64,000 nucleotides of DNA from Cymbidium sinense. Its lineage: Eukaryota; Streptophyta; Magnoliopsida; Asparagales; Orchidaceae. The stretch lies in the NCBI GenBank assembly GCA_021442155.1, contig CM038214.1, forward strand, positions 136,624,040 to 136,688,039, in the 5' to 3' direction. The notes under the pieces were generated by a model. It saw only the letters and a list, made by a program, of their open reading frames with translations. It ran no database searches and was not told where the DNA came from. Shown one piece after another: positions 11,381 to 23,240 of this stretch. A program made the translations under genes and the position numbers. The stretch's first letter is position 1; each line of letters begins with the position of its first letter.

Positions 11381-14300
11381 AAAGCCTCCATCCACTTTAA
11401 GATGTGATGTTTAAGTGATGGGTTCATAGTGCAACGTGTGTAAAGAGCACTGATCGCTGCTACCACGTGTCGCGCTGTGAGCAGGAGGATTAGTTAGGGA
11501 TTTGTAATTAATTTTAATTAATCTAGAGATCTTCTAAAATTCATCTCTCTCAATAAAATTCAAAAAAATATAAAATAAATTTCTATGGAAAGATAATTCA
11601 GCCTAAAATATTTAAAAATTAATTTCAATGGGTTATGAATTATGCTTTACTCTGATTTTGGGTTTTATTGGAAACTTCATTTGCTAATTACCTTTTAATT
11701 AAGTCGATTAATCCCAAATTTCTTGGGTATATTTTAGGGATGACTTATACCTCCCTAATTTTCTTGGGATTTATTGAATTAGTGGAAATTGCATATGGAT
11801 TATTAATTACTTCCTTACTTAATTAAGCATAATTAGGGTGTGATTAGTGGTTTTAATCCATGATTAGAGTTGATTAAAGGTCAGATCCAGTAGAAGAGGT
11901 TTAGGAATAATTTTGGGGCATTTCTCTTAAGATATTCCCTAAACCCCCCTTCTCTTCCTTAATCTCTTAATTAAGGGTTAATTCATTAATTACCCCTTAA
12001 TTAATTCTAAAGATTCTAAAACTTCCAAAACTTAATTAATACTTTGGGTAGATGCTTAGGTGTTTAATAGCCTAAGTTCAATTAAGAAATCAAAACCCAA
12101 TTCATATGTATGAAAAGTGTTTTGAAATTACTTAAGTTAAACCCTTAGCTTAATTAACTTTTAATTGTGATTCCTTATGAGTTTTTATATTATCTCATTG
12201 CCTCATAATTATTTGGTTAATTATTCTAAGGTGGTGTAGATAAGGGATAATTAAGTTACTTCATTCATACCTTAACCTAATTAATACATAAAAATGGATC
12301 TAATTTTTAAAATTAAACAAAATATCAAACACATGTGGAATGGGTCAAAATAGCAAACTCATCTCACCTTTTCAAAATTAAATCAAACTTCAAATTAAAT
12401 AAAATCATATTGAATACACTTTGATTTATTTTAAACTTCCTTATTCCATAAGAATGTCTTTAGGATTTAATTAAAGTGAATTTATTTACATGCTTTCATT
12501 GCTTTGAATATTTCCCCAACATGTTAAATTTGTATGTCATGTGTTTTCATGCATTCAAAATTTTCAAATTCAAGTTTAAAATGAAATTGTTTACTTTATG
12601 TCAAATTTGAATGTGTTGGCTAAAGTAGAAATATGAATGGCTATTATCACTATTAACTTCAAACTATTTTCAAAACATATAAATCAAATATCAAATATGA
12701 AAGTATGCTACTTATATTTTAATTATGAGCATGTGAAAGATTATAAAGGTATGCTTAGCATAGGTTTCCTTATTTTAAGTTAGCATAGTTTTGAATGGGG
12801 TTGGTTCATTTGAAAGAACCTAACACTTACCTAATTCTATATCCTATCCATCCCTATGCTATCACCTAAGGGCTACATATACTTGCATACATAAATTGCA
12901 TAAATAAATTGAATCCATTAATAACTTTTGCATTTTTTTCCATTTCATTTCTTTTATACACATGTTTGTATTTAAGAAAAGTTGTATATTATGGACAACC
13001 CATTGAGGCTTTAAGTAGCTAAGTAGGTCTTGTACCTTACACCTCTAGTTAACAATGGCATTGTACTCACTTATGCCTTTCTTACTTTCATGTGTGTATG
13101 TAAAAATTTGGATAAAGAAACCTTTTTCTACTTAAAGAAAATCATGCATCTTAATCTTCTAAATTTTCTTAAATGAATTACTTAGCATGCATCATAAAGT
13201 GTGTTAAAAATTCTCATTTGTATGTATAGATATGCTTAGGGTCCATCCATATGCATGTTATATATGTTGGGAAAGAAATGAAGTAATGTGTGTATGTGAA
13301 TTTTGATTCATTTTATTTAATCTTAAAATATCTTTCTTTTTGAATAGGTTTGTTTATAGTTCATCTAAACTTAAGATTAATCAAAAGATTTATTCAAAAC
13401 ATTCACTAAACAAAACTAAAATGTGAACATACTTTAGAAATTACTTAGGTTAGGGAAGGAAAGAGAAGTTCTCTTCTCTTTCCTTCTCTCTTCATAACAG
13501 TGATTAATTGTATGATCCACTTAAAACAAATCAAAATATGAAATAAAATCAACCCAAAATAATTAGACAACTTAAATGAAACCCTCCTCTAAGTTGAACA
13601 TGTTTTCACACTTAGAAAATTTGAACCTAAAGTCATAGCTAAGCATACCACACAAACCTTCAAAGCACACACATTAGCCTAAGTCACCACTTCTAGCTTT
13701 AGGTTAGGTCAATACATGGTTTGATGTTTTGTTTTATTTTGATATATATGTTTTAGACTGGATGTTAGGGTGTATGCTCGTAGAATGAATGGTAGGATGC
13801 TCTTAGTCTAACTATTCTTTTCAGGGGATTGTGCTTAAAGCTATCATAAATAAAAATATAAATGCTTGAAAGTTTATACCCTTAAGCATAATCCAATAGG
13901 CAGTGGACTTAGTCACCTATGTGTGGGGATAAGTCCAATATACATGCTTGAGATTTGTGTGGTTTGTTTTGGCTAACCTTTGTAAATTTGTACAATTTTA
14001 GAATGATTGTAATGGGATTAGGATGAGCATTGGTCATAAGATCCTATCTTATGTACCATATGAAGCCTTGGAGCATCTACCTTCCAACCATCCAAAAGAA
14101 GGAATCAAAGAAGAAAGAAGAAACGAAGAAGAAAGAAGAAGAGAAGAAAAGAAGATATAAAGCTTGAAGATGCCCATAAGAATGAATTCCTTGCTTGATT
14201 GTAATTTAATTCATTTGTAATATGGGTTGTATAAAGTAGAGCAATTTGATAATTTTTTGGGTTTGTCGGTGGTACCCAACCACAATGGCCTTTTATTCTT

Positions 14301-15437
14301 TTACAATTAGCTTTATAAATTGGTTGATGATTTGTTTAGCTTTTGCATTAAGTGACATATTTTTTCTAGTTTCTTCCTTGCTTTATGTATGGCTGGATGT
14401 GGATTAGGCTCTTTAGAGAAAAATAAATCTTTTACCCAACTTAACAACTCAAATTAAAAATAAAGAACTCATAACCTCACCTAAAGCTTAGGTTTAAAAT
14501 CAAGATAAAAGAATTAGCAACCCCTTAGTTGGATGAGCATTTCTTTTATAATATCATGCACAAATGCAACTTATTTCACTATTCATTAGAGGGCTTCCAC
14601 CTTTGCCAGAGAAACTTGGCTTGGCCTTTGAGAGCCATGGTAGAAACTCACCTCCTCCCTTCTTGCAGATTTTGGCCAATAACTTTATTTCTCATGCATT
14701 AGCCATATGAATCCTATTATCCTGAGTCAAAATAATTGTCCAAAAATAAAAATAAAATGGAATTTGAATTGCATTAGATTTAGATCATTTGAAGCATGCC
14801 CTTTACATGATCTAGTCTCTGTACGAGGTGAGTTTAAGGACTAAATCTCTTTTTAAATAAATAATAGCCTAGCAATCTTGCATAAGCATAAAGACTTGCC
14901 TACATGTATTTAAAATCGTAGGAGGAGTTAGTTGGCAGTCACCCCCAAACGGTTGTAAGTCCAAGCTATCGGGTGGTTTGTCCTCTCTTATGGAAGCAAA
15001 CCAATTACCCATTTTCACCTTAGATTTAGGTTGTGCTTTTAGCCCTCGCCAAAGCTCCCTAGATTTAGGTTATGAGGTTGCTTCTCCCCTTTGTGGGCCA
15101 TAAGCATAATTCATCACCTCTTAGGCATTTCCTTAATCTTGTGTTAAGGAATCATAAGTCATAAATTTCTAATGAAAAATGCAACTCAAACAAACTAAAT
15201 CAATTTCAAAAATGTAAAGCCCAACTATAGGATAGTTTGAGATGCTGTAGGTTTCCATGTGGCATCTCTTACTTATCTTCCATATTTGCTTCGATAATAA
15301 ATCCCTCTTTTGATCAATCTCATTGGATCTTCAAACATGAATTAATCGATTGATAGTCCTTCCTATTAAAATCTTCAAAGACAATGATCATTTACCTTAA
15401 TTGAGAGTTTTCCTAAGTAATCTCCATTTCTTAGGAT

Positions 15438-15474
15438 GTAATTAACTATGGGGGCTTGCCCCTATAGGAACTTA
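15438..15474 (+). promoter_or_regulatory. Conserved LTR 3' box (LTR A)
   Basis: The phrase TAATTAACTATGGGGG, followed by CTTGCCCCTATAGGAACTT, lies about 310 bases before the LTR end. Close versions occur in every LTR here that reaches its 3' end: 37629, 44701, 49627 (decayed), 50101-50132 (minus) and 58384 (decayed). Sharing between two otherwise different families suggests a constrained U5 element. Its role is unknown. Confidence 0.6.
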
Positions 15475-15763
15475 ATGAACCCAGTTTAAAATAAATATTA
15501 TTTTACTTTTCTATGTAAAGTAGGGGAAGAATCTATGGTACATATGCTGACCCATCATCCTTAGGAGTTCATATTGAGGTGATTAGGTCCATTAAAGGGT
15601 AGTGATTTCTGTCTTTAAAGATAGTACACTATTTTCTTGATAATGTACTCGATCACTGAATAAGTACATCTATGTGGCATCTAAAAGATGAATTTTTATA
15701 GTCTTGTCTTTCTCACGAGATTTGAAAGGACTCTATAGGAATTTTTCTACAAACTAATTTTTC

Positions 15764-15780
15764 TGGCGACTCCAGGATGG
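15764..15780 (+). other. Primer-binding site of element G
   Basis: TGGCGACTCCAGGATGG begins 12 bases after the LTR end. The family 2 element has TAGCGACTCTACTGGGGAC at the matching place (44902), so the GCGACTC core is shared. Reverse transcription would start here from a host tRNA. I do not name the tRNA. The last bases look altered relative to the family 2 site. Confidence 0.65.
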
Positions 15781-16199
15781 TTCCTCTCTCCATCTTTGGT
15801 AAATGATCGTTGACTTTGAGTATCGATAGTGGGTTTATACTTTGGTATGAATCCGAGACTATCCTTCTTTTCATTGGCACTTAACTTCTTTCATTCCTAA
15901 GTTGAGTTAGCCAACATCTTTAGGTTTTAGGACCGCATTCCTTGTGGATCTTAAAACTCCCGTTGGGTTCTCCAATGGGAGAAATGAAAAGATCTAAATA
16001 AAAATAAAACATTTTAAAGACTTCCTCATTATCATTTTTATGATAAGGAAAGGTTCATCCTAAAATAATAAAGATAAAATAAATCTTCCATAAGAACTTT
16101 CCTTTTCAAAGCACCTTTTCAAAAATGCACTTAATAAAATATTTTCCACAAAGTTTTATCACCCTCATTTAATAATTCTCATAATTGTTACATGTAGGG
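15781..16199 (+). other. Element G leader, non-repeat part
   Basis: AT-rich untranslated leader between the primer-binding site and the hairpin array. It includes TTAGGTTTTAGGACCGCATTC near 15920 and runs of A-rich sequence. No open frame or RNA gene is seen. Confidence 0.5.
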
Positions 16200-18850
16200 A
16201 TTTTCAAAAATAAAACTAACAACATTTTCCAAAAGCACAAATGAATATCTTCTTTCAATTCACTTTGATGAAGATTTTATTTTCAAAATAAAATGAACAA
16301 TCATCTTTCTAAAAATCAAAATCAAAATCATAAAGTTTTCAAATGCACACATGAACACTTCATTTAATATACTCAAATTTATTAAATGAAGATTTCATTC
16401 CCAACTAAAATAAACATCATTTGGGAAATCCACTTAAACATATCTCACATATGATTAAGTTGGAATTCAAAAGCAATAATCACACATAAAATAAAAATCT
16501 CACATTTCAAAAATAAGATTGACCTCCATTTTACATACCCAAATTTTTTAAATGGAATACCTCTTTTCAAAAAATTAAAACTTAAACAATCATATTTCAA
16601 AATTCTAAACACATTTTGGAATTTCATTTAACATACTCAAATTTGTTAAGAGAAGTCTCCAAGTCCAAAATTCAAAATTCTAAACACTTTTTGGGGATCC
16701 ATTTAACATACCCAAATTTGTTAAGTGAAGCCTCCAAATCCAAAATCCAAAAAATTTCAAAACACATTTTGGAACTTCATTTAGCATACTCAAATTTGCT
16801 AAGTGAAGTTTCCAAATCCAAAATCAAAATTCTTCAAACAACACATTTTTGGAACTTCATTTAGCATACTCAAATTTGCTAAGTGAAGTTTCCAAATCCA
16901 AAATCACAAAAATCAATAATCATATTTCAAAATTTTTCAAAACACATTTTGGAACTTCATTTAGCATTCTCAAATTTACTAAGTGAAATTTTGAAATCCA
17001 AAATCAAAAATCAACAATCATATTTCAAATTTTTTAAAACACATTTTGGAACTTCATTTAGCATACTCAAATTTTCTAACTGAAGTTTTCATCAAAAATC
17101 AATAATCACACTTTAAATTTTTCAAAACACATTTTGGAACTTCATTTAGCATACTCAAATTTGCTAAGTGAATTTCCAAATCAAATCAAAAAACAACAAT
17201 CATACTTCAAATTTGTTTAAAAAAACACTTCATTTAGCATAATCAAATTTGCTAAGTGAAGTTTACAAATCAAAATCAAAATCAACATCATATTTCAAAT
17301 TATTCTAAACACATTTTGGAACTTCATTTAACATATCCAAATTTATTAAGTAAAGTTTCCAAATCAAAATACAAAAACAATTTCAAACAACATTTTGGAA
17401 TTTTACTTAACATACCCAAATTTGTTAAGTGAAGTCTCCAAATTCAAAATCAAAATTTTTCAAAACATATTTGGGACTTCATTTAACATACTCAAATTTG
17501 TTAAGTGAAGTCTCTAAATTCGAAATCCAAAAATTTTCAAAACACATTTTGGAACTTCATTTAACATACTCAAATTTATTAAGTGAAGTCTCCAAATTCA
17601 AAATCCAAAATTTTTCTAAACACATTTGGAACTTCATTTAACATACCCAAATTTGTTAAGTGAAATTTCCAAATCAAAATTCAAAAAAAATTTAAACAAT
17701 ATTTTGGAATTTCACTTAACATACCCAAATTTGTTAAGTGAAGTCTCCAAATCAAAATCAAACTTTTCCAAAATAACTTTTGGAACTTCATTTAACAATA
17801 CCCAAATTTGTTAAGTGAAGTCCCCAAATTCAAAATTAAAAGTTTTCAAAACACATTTTGGAACTTCATTTAGCATACTCAAATTTGCTAAGTAAAGTTT
17901 CTAAACCCAAAATCAAAAATCAACAATCATATTTCAAAAAAAAATTCAAACACATTTTGGAACTTCACTTAACATACCCAAATTTGTTATGTGAAGTCTC
18001 CAGAGTCAAAATCAAAAATTTTCAAACACCTTTTGGAACCTCATTTAGCATACTCAAATTTGCTAAGTGAAGTCTCCAAAGTCAAAACCAAAATTCTCAA
18101 ACACCTTTGGAACTACTTTCATTAACATACCAAATTTGCTACGGAGAAGTTTCTATTTTTCAAAATCAAAATGAAATCAAAATTTTGAACACACCATTTG
18201 GAATTTCATTTAGCATAGCCAAATTTGCTAAGTGAAATTTTCATTTCACAAAACTAAGTGGGACTTCATCTTTAAATTTACTAAAGTAAAGTCTCCACTT
18301 TCAATCACATCAAAACAAAATGAAACACTTAGGATTCCTTTAGCATACCAAATTTGTTAAGGATCCTATCTTTTCAAAATCAAAACATCAAAAAAAAAAA
18401 ATAATAAACACACTTGGATTCTTCACTTAGCATACCTAAATTTGCTAGTGAGAATTCTAAATTTTCAAAATCAAAACAAAATTCACAAAAAGAAAACAAT
18501 CACATTCTCAAACACCTCACTTAGCAAACCTAAATTTGCTAAGTAAAGTGAAATTCCAAAACAATCAAACAAAAACAAAATCAATTTAACTCTTACTTTA
18601 TCATACCCAAATTTATTAAAGAAAAGGGTCCTCAAATAAAAAATTCAAATTCAAAACATGAACATGGAAGCATCCTTATCAAAAAATTTGAATCCATATT
18701 TCAACATACCTAAATTTGTTGAAGTTGGATTCATAATCCAAATTTTCTCTTTCAATCAATCTTCTCAAATCCATTTGAACCCCACTTAACACTTCCAAGT
18801 TGTTGGATGTGGGTTCAAATTTTCAAATTCAAAATTCAAAAATCTATAAA
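16200..18850 (+). repeat. Leader hairpin array of element G (~27 units)
   Basis: Roughly 27 units of about 60-100 bp. Each has a stem-loop of type ACTTAACA / TGTTAAGT or ACTTAGCA / TGCTAAGT around a loop such as TACCCAAATT, followed by an A-rich spacer. The arms co-vary: AACA pairs with TGTT (16628, 16700, 17410, 17480, 17640, 17716), AGCA with TGCT (16779, 16860, 17143, 17870, 18045, 18212), AATA with TATT (16365), TTCAACA with TGTTGAA (18700). The array sits wholly in the untranslated leader, before gag. Short open frames that read through it (for example 16616-16864, 17429-17641) are by-products of the repeat. The minus-strand element M has the same array reversed at 7086-7875 and 37964-38110. 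Confidence 0.88.
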
Positions 18851-18939
18851 GATAGAAATATGATATAAATTCATTTCTCATTGCAGATCTTACAGTCAAT
18901 GTAGTAGCAGTTCAATTTTAGTCTCTTACAGTTGTTGAA

Positions 18940-20530
18940 ATGGTCGGTTCTTAGAAGTTTGTTTTTACCTTCCCTCATGGTATGGATCTGGCTTTAGATC
19001 AAGCCGACTTCCCCCGTCTGGACCATACTCATTTGATTCACTTTGGTAGGGATTTTAGGGAGTCAGGATTACTTGTGAGGGCACTCCCCTCACTTAGCGA
19101 GGACCAGGTGGCGTGAAGGCATCATCGGGATCGACCTCGACTCGATGTCTCCTCATTGAAGAAGAAAGTTGTGGCGGCACGGACTTGATTATAGTAGTAC
19201 CAGTACGACCCATTGCAGTGCACCCTGGGGTTTCTCATAATGCCAGGTGAGGGCTATCATCTCATCTATATCCTCTAAGGGTAAGGCTCCCTGGTCTCGT
19301 TGCCTCCCTACATTTGAGTATGGTTCCTCCTCCTCCCATCCTACCCATACAGGAATAAGAATCATGATCAAGGTACCACACCGGGATCACCAGGAGCTAG
19401 AGGAAGCGTCGGTATGGATGAGTTCCATGTTGTCACTTCACCACTGGTCATAGAAAACCAATTCCATTCTCTCTCTGGATCAGAGAGGACGTCAGGAGGA
19501 TCCATTCATCACCTCCTCTAGTGGTGCATTTTCAACCAACAGTTTCCAGGAGCAAGAGGTCAAACGCCGGCCTCCAATCTATCTTACACCAAGTAGGTGG
19601 AGCATGATGCTTCGAGTCAGGGAGTTTGATCTCAATCTATCATCCCGTGGGTGAAGTAGCTTCAGGGGAGGACCCATGAGGCCCACACACATATTACTAG
19701 TAGGGGAGAGACGTAGGTTCACCGTCGGACATCACTTTCTTGATTTTCCATTTCGGTGCTACACTGCCCATCTTGATCCTTCTCACTGGGACTAGCCAGG
19801 GAGAGTTCTTGTGCATGAGAGTTGGTGGTGTCTCCACCCCACTCTACCCCCTCACCATCCGATCAGTTACAACATCTCTATTCCAAGGCCATGAAGGCCA
19901 TATCAGGGAAAAGATTGGTGATCCGGCTATGGCCAAGGGATCCTACCCCTTCATTATGGTAGAGATCTCTGCTCAACCTTCCCTAGTGGTGGTGTGGAAG
20001 AGTGGCGACCCAAGCATCGTGGTCTTCCCAACTCACCCATACAGTTGGATGTGGAGATGGTGACAGTGATTTCAGATATTCCAGATGATAGTCCAACTGC
20101 ACCAGTGGTAGTGGAACTTCCTAGGATTGCTACCCCTCTCATAGCGTGCGGTGAGTGTCATTCATCCGGAGTATAGTCCAAAGATTGACTCTCCAATGAT
20201 GAGGTTGGTGCCTCTCGGTACGATAGTGATCACATCGACTAGGTTATTTGTACACCGATGGATCGCTCTTTAGATGAGATAGTTGCACATTATTTCATGG
20301 AGAAGAAGGAGATCTTGGGGTACAACTGGTTAGATGAAGAGAACGTCAGCTTCGATCCTAATAAAGATGACTTATTGGGGGACTCAGTTGGAGTCTGCAT
20401 GGTTGACACTAGAGGATCTCTTCTTAGGAAACAACAAGCCATGGAAGGTGATGAGGTTGATCAGGAAGACACCGAGAATCTAACTCATCGGTTGAGGTAG
20501 AAGGATGAAAGATTGATAGGATGGCATCGA
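18940..20530 (+). pseudogene. Element G: decayed region upstream of gag core
   Basis: Coding-like sequence with higher GC than its surroundings, between the leader and the gag core. An ATG at 18940 is followed by a stop at 18952 and then 53 open codons to a TGA at 19114, including F-P-H-G-M-D-L-A-L-D. Further pieces are open at 19740-20063 and 20258-20500; the last is acidic and ends just before the gag core but in another frame. It may be the amino part of gag or the extra first ORF known upstream of gag in Ogre elements. I cannot decide between these. Frameshifted throughout. Confidence 0.55.
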
Positions 20531-20550
20531 TTCGGACTTGTTAGGCGTGC

Positions 20551-21282
20551 TTGAAAAATACTTTAGTTCATCCTACTACGGTCGATTCTCGAGTTAGTTG
20601 GTACATGTCTTGGACCCGACCAAGACTCTACCTCTTGCAAGGTAGCACTAGCCTATATAGAAAGGTAGTGGAAAGTACCTCCATACAAGAAAAGGACATA
20701 AAATCCATGGTTAAGCAGCAAGTGAAGGAAGCTTTAGCTCATGCCTGGGAGGATCATCGATTCCAAAGGGTAGACCCTACCCAGAGGAATTTGATGATAT
20801 CCAATATCCTAAGGGTTTTGCCTCATTCCTTCAAAAGCTTTGATGGCAGTGGAAACCCAAGGCAGCACATAGCACATTTCAGGGCTAGTTATTGCATTGC
20901 AGGTGGCAGCGACACTTTTCTCTTTCGCATTTTCGTTAGTAGCCTAGCGGGTATTATTTTCGATTGGTAACCTAAACTGTCCAACAGTTTAGTAAAGTCA
21001 TTTGCTGAGTTAGAGCAATGCTTCATCAAGAGATTTGCTAGAGCTCAGTAAAGGGTTACTGTAGATGATCTCGTTGTAACACAACAACACCCTCGTGAGT
21101 CCCTTGTTGATTATATTCTTTGATGGCATAACCTGAGTATGAAGTGTGAACCGCAATTGTCTAAACAACATGCCATTAAGATTCTCTTGAAGAATATCCA
21201 TGGTCCAGTCATCTTTATGCTTAAGGGCTTCACTATCAAGACATTTGAGAAGCTAATCAACAAGGTGGCTAGTTTACAATGA
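20551..21282 (+). pseudogene. Element G: gag capsid core (Retrotrans_gag type)
   Basis: Capsid-like core that would assemble the particle around element RNA. One frame runs 20551-21282 (243 codons) with only four in-frame stops, at 20968, 21049, 21121 and 21280. It contains the hallmark F-K-S-F-D-G-S-G-N-P-R-Q-H (near 20835), then G-I-I-F-D-W just before the first stop, and a downstream block with F-A-E-L-E-Q-C-F and P-R-E-S-L-V-D-Y. This order is that of the plant gypsy gag domain. At least one stop (TAA after Asp-Trp, where a Tyr or Trp codon is usual) looks like a point change. Open start upstream is uncertain because the frame is broken before 20551. Confidence 0.88.
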
Positions 21283-22028
21283 GAGGCCAAACAGTTGCCT
21301 TTTCAAGATTAGTTGTCTAAGCAGAAGACGTAGAAGGTCTATGAAAAGAAGCCAAAAGAGTAGTAGTGGTTGATAAGGGAAGACTCGATCGGTCAGAGAC
21401 CACAGACCTCCACCTCCTTTGACACCACCACGAGGCAGCCCTACGGCCTCCACCATAGCCTCCACGGACGGCCACCTCCCGTACCATCAATAGTAGCTGC
21501 ATGCATACCCATCGCTAGGTAGTCATGGTCCACCTACTCTTTTAGATAAGTTAAACAAACTTTATTCATTTAAGAGGTAATCAGGAAAATCTTTAAGAAT
21601 CTCTTAAAAAATCGATTTTTAGCTAGAGACTGGGGAGGAAGTAGGCAAAAGTCATGATCCAAACTTTTTCCCTTACCACCGTATGCTAGGCCATGTTTTG
21701 GATGATTGCTTCACATTCAAGGATTGGCTTGAACACAGTTTCAAGACTAGTGATGTAGTTATCCCAAAGGAATACCTTGTGGAATAACTTTTCGATTCCA
21801 TTAGGGTAATCCTTGGGGATACATGTGATCCTACCAAAACTAAAGAAGGTTGGGGCATTTCTTTGTCCAAAACCTCTGAGAAGAATATCCAGAAGATCAA
21901 GAAGCTTTTCTTGCAAGTGCCTGAGTTAGCTCAAACCTCCAACACCAAGGAAGGTTTGCAAGTTGTCAATGCTAACTCTAGGAAAGTCGTGATGGTAAGA
22001 TATATGTTAGGATAGCCTTTAGACAGCT
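21283..22028 (+). pseudogene. Element G: gag-pol junction with zinc-knuckle remnant
   Basis: Stretch between gag core and the Ser-rich linker, matching 1-640 of copy A. Around 21655-21710 it reads N-F-F-P-Y-H-R-M-L-G-H-V-L-D-D-C. The expected first Cys of the knuckle is Phe here, while copy A still has Cys. The GH and final Cys that copy A has lost are present here. The two copies thus complement each other and show that a C-x2-H...GH...C knuckle existed. A Pro-rich piece precedes it (21410-21500). Non-functional in both copies. Confidence 0.72.
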
Positions 22029-22553
22029 GTGTACTCGACCTTGATTTCATCTTCCATGAATTCTTCCATTTCAACTAGCTCTTCTATTTCTTTTACTAGT
22101 AGAACTCTTGTATTAGTGGATAAGGGCATCAAATCCCTTACTCCACTCACTTTACTTGACTTCAACTTTGTACCTACAAATAATTCCAAGAAATTGAAGA
22201 ATAAAGCTATTTTGAATTATATCAATGTCACTTTTGATGAGTTGTCTTCTTCGATTTTTAGTGATAACTCTTCAAGTCTAAATAACTATAACAATTCTGA
22301 TCTTCTTCTTTCTGATTCAGAGTTGGAGTTTCCAACTCTAAATACTACAGGTTCACCTCTTGAGATAGACTTGGAATCATCCAATTCTGAGGGTCCCATA
22401 GGAGAAGTTGTAAGTGAGCCTGAAGTGCAGGTAGAATCTTCCACCACCTTGCCTCAAGAGATCACCGAAGTCAACCTCCATAGTGGCAAGGTTCTACCTC
22501 CTAGGGCAACACCTCAAGATAGAGTGAAGCAAGTCATTGGTACTGAAAATTGA
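22029..22553 (+). pseudogene. Element G: Ser-rich linker before protease
   Basis: An open stretch of 174 codons, very rich in Ser and acidic residues, ending in L-H-S-G-K-V-L-P-P. That ending resembles the short L-x-S-G-K-x-L-P phrase seen before protease in plant gypsy polyproteins. No enzyme domain is visible. It is not an independent gene: copy A has the same sequence at 690-1070 in the same place, broken. The ATG at 22029 is simply the first Met after a stop. Likely a flexible spacer, once part of one polyprotein. Confidence 0.7.
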
Positions 22554-23240
22554 GAAGCCCTTCCACAAGATGCTCCACCCTTGGATATGCTTGTGGAAGA
22601 CCAGTCGAAAATGGACTACAATGTCCTTTCTCATCTAAGAAAGTTGTCATCTAAGCTAAGCATATATGATGCCCTTGTCTTATCCAAAGAGATGAGGGAA
22701 TCACTAATCAAGGCTCTCCTTGATCCTGAAATATGCTTAGCTTAGCTGACCGCTATAGGTGAGGAAGCACATTATGCAAAAGAAGCCCAAAGGATCACCT
22801 TCACAGATGAAGACCTTCTTCTAGGGGACTTGGAGCACAACCGTCCCCTCTACATCACAGTCGACATGGATAGGTTCAGACTCGCCAGGTTCTCATGGAT
22901 TCAGGTGCATCGGTTATGAGTCTAAAGACCCTTGTTTGAAGATCGACATCTCCACTCATGAGATAGGATGATGTTGAGAGGATTCAATGATCAAGGTGAG
23001 CGGGCTTTAGGTTCTATAGTGTTACCTTTGGAGATAAGTGGCTGAAAGACTGAAGCCAAGTTCTACATCATTAATTCAAATATTTCATTCACTGCTTTGC
23101 TTGGTAGGCCTTAGATACATCAGAAAAAGATCGTTCCATCCTCCCTTCATCAATGCATCAAGTTCAGAAAAGATGGAATTGAGTACCGTGTCAATGGAGA
23201 TGAAAAGCCATTTTTGATTAGAGAGATTGAGATTTATGAG
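22554..23240 (+). pseudogene. Element G: aspartic protease
   Basis: Retroviral-type aspartic protease that would cleave gag-pol. A conserved lead-in reads L-S-H-L-R-K-L-S-S-K-L-S-I-Y-D-A-L (near 22620-22680). Then comes G-D-L-E-H-N-R-P-L-Y-I-T and the active-site D-S-G-A at 22898-22909, followed by S-V-M-S-L-K-T-L. A stop at 22744 and a frameshift before the active site separate these blocks. The catalytic triad itself is intact here, unlike copy A, which lost one base inside it. Confidence 0.85.

Larger units (their letters stand above)
7876..15751 (+). repeat. Element G 5' LTR (LTR A, 7,876 bp)
   Basis: Starts TGTTGACCTC and ends TTTTTCTACA, giving the TGT...ACA inverted termini usual for LTRs. 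It aligns along its whole length with 30094-37963. In a sampled stretch of about 180 bp (13200 against 35523) I count about ten differences, so the insertion is old. Internal order: ~180-bp hairpin repeats (8170-9130), a TTGACC-rich zone (9415-10260), a GC-richer part with two hairpins (11260-11380), a long AT-rich stretch, and a conserved box at 15438. No TATA box is called with confidence. No LTR gene is seen; short open frames at 10425-11030 are not kept in the right LTR. Confidence 0.88.

Noticed and set aside
1..15751. Tandem interior-LTR-interior-LTR array from unequal recombination
   Set aside because: Copy A's similarity stops at 7085, short of the LTR. The bases before 7876 are reversed leader repeats that resume after 37963, and GGCAT flanks the element. 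A nested insertion fits better.
16200..18850. CRISPR-like array
   Set aside because: Units vary in length and sequence, spacers are A-rich and alike, there are no cas genes, and the context is a plant retrotransposon leader.
22029..22553. Ser-rich 174-codon ORF as an independent gene
   Set aside because: Copy A carries the same sequence in the same place between gag and protease, so it is a pol linker that happens to be open.
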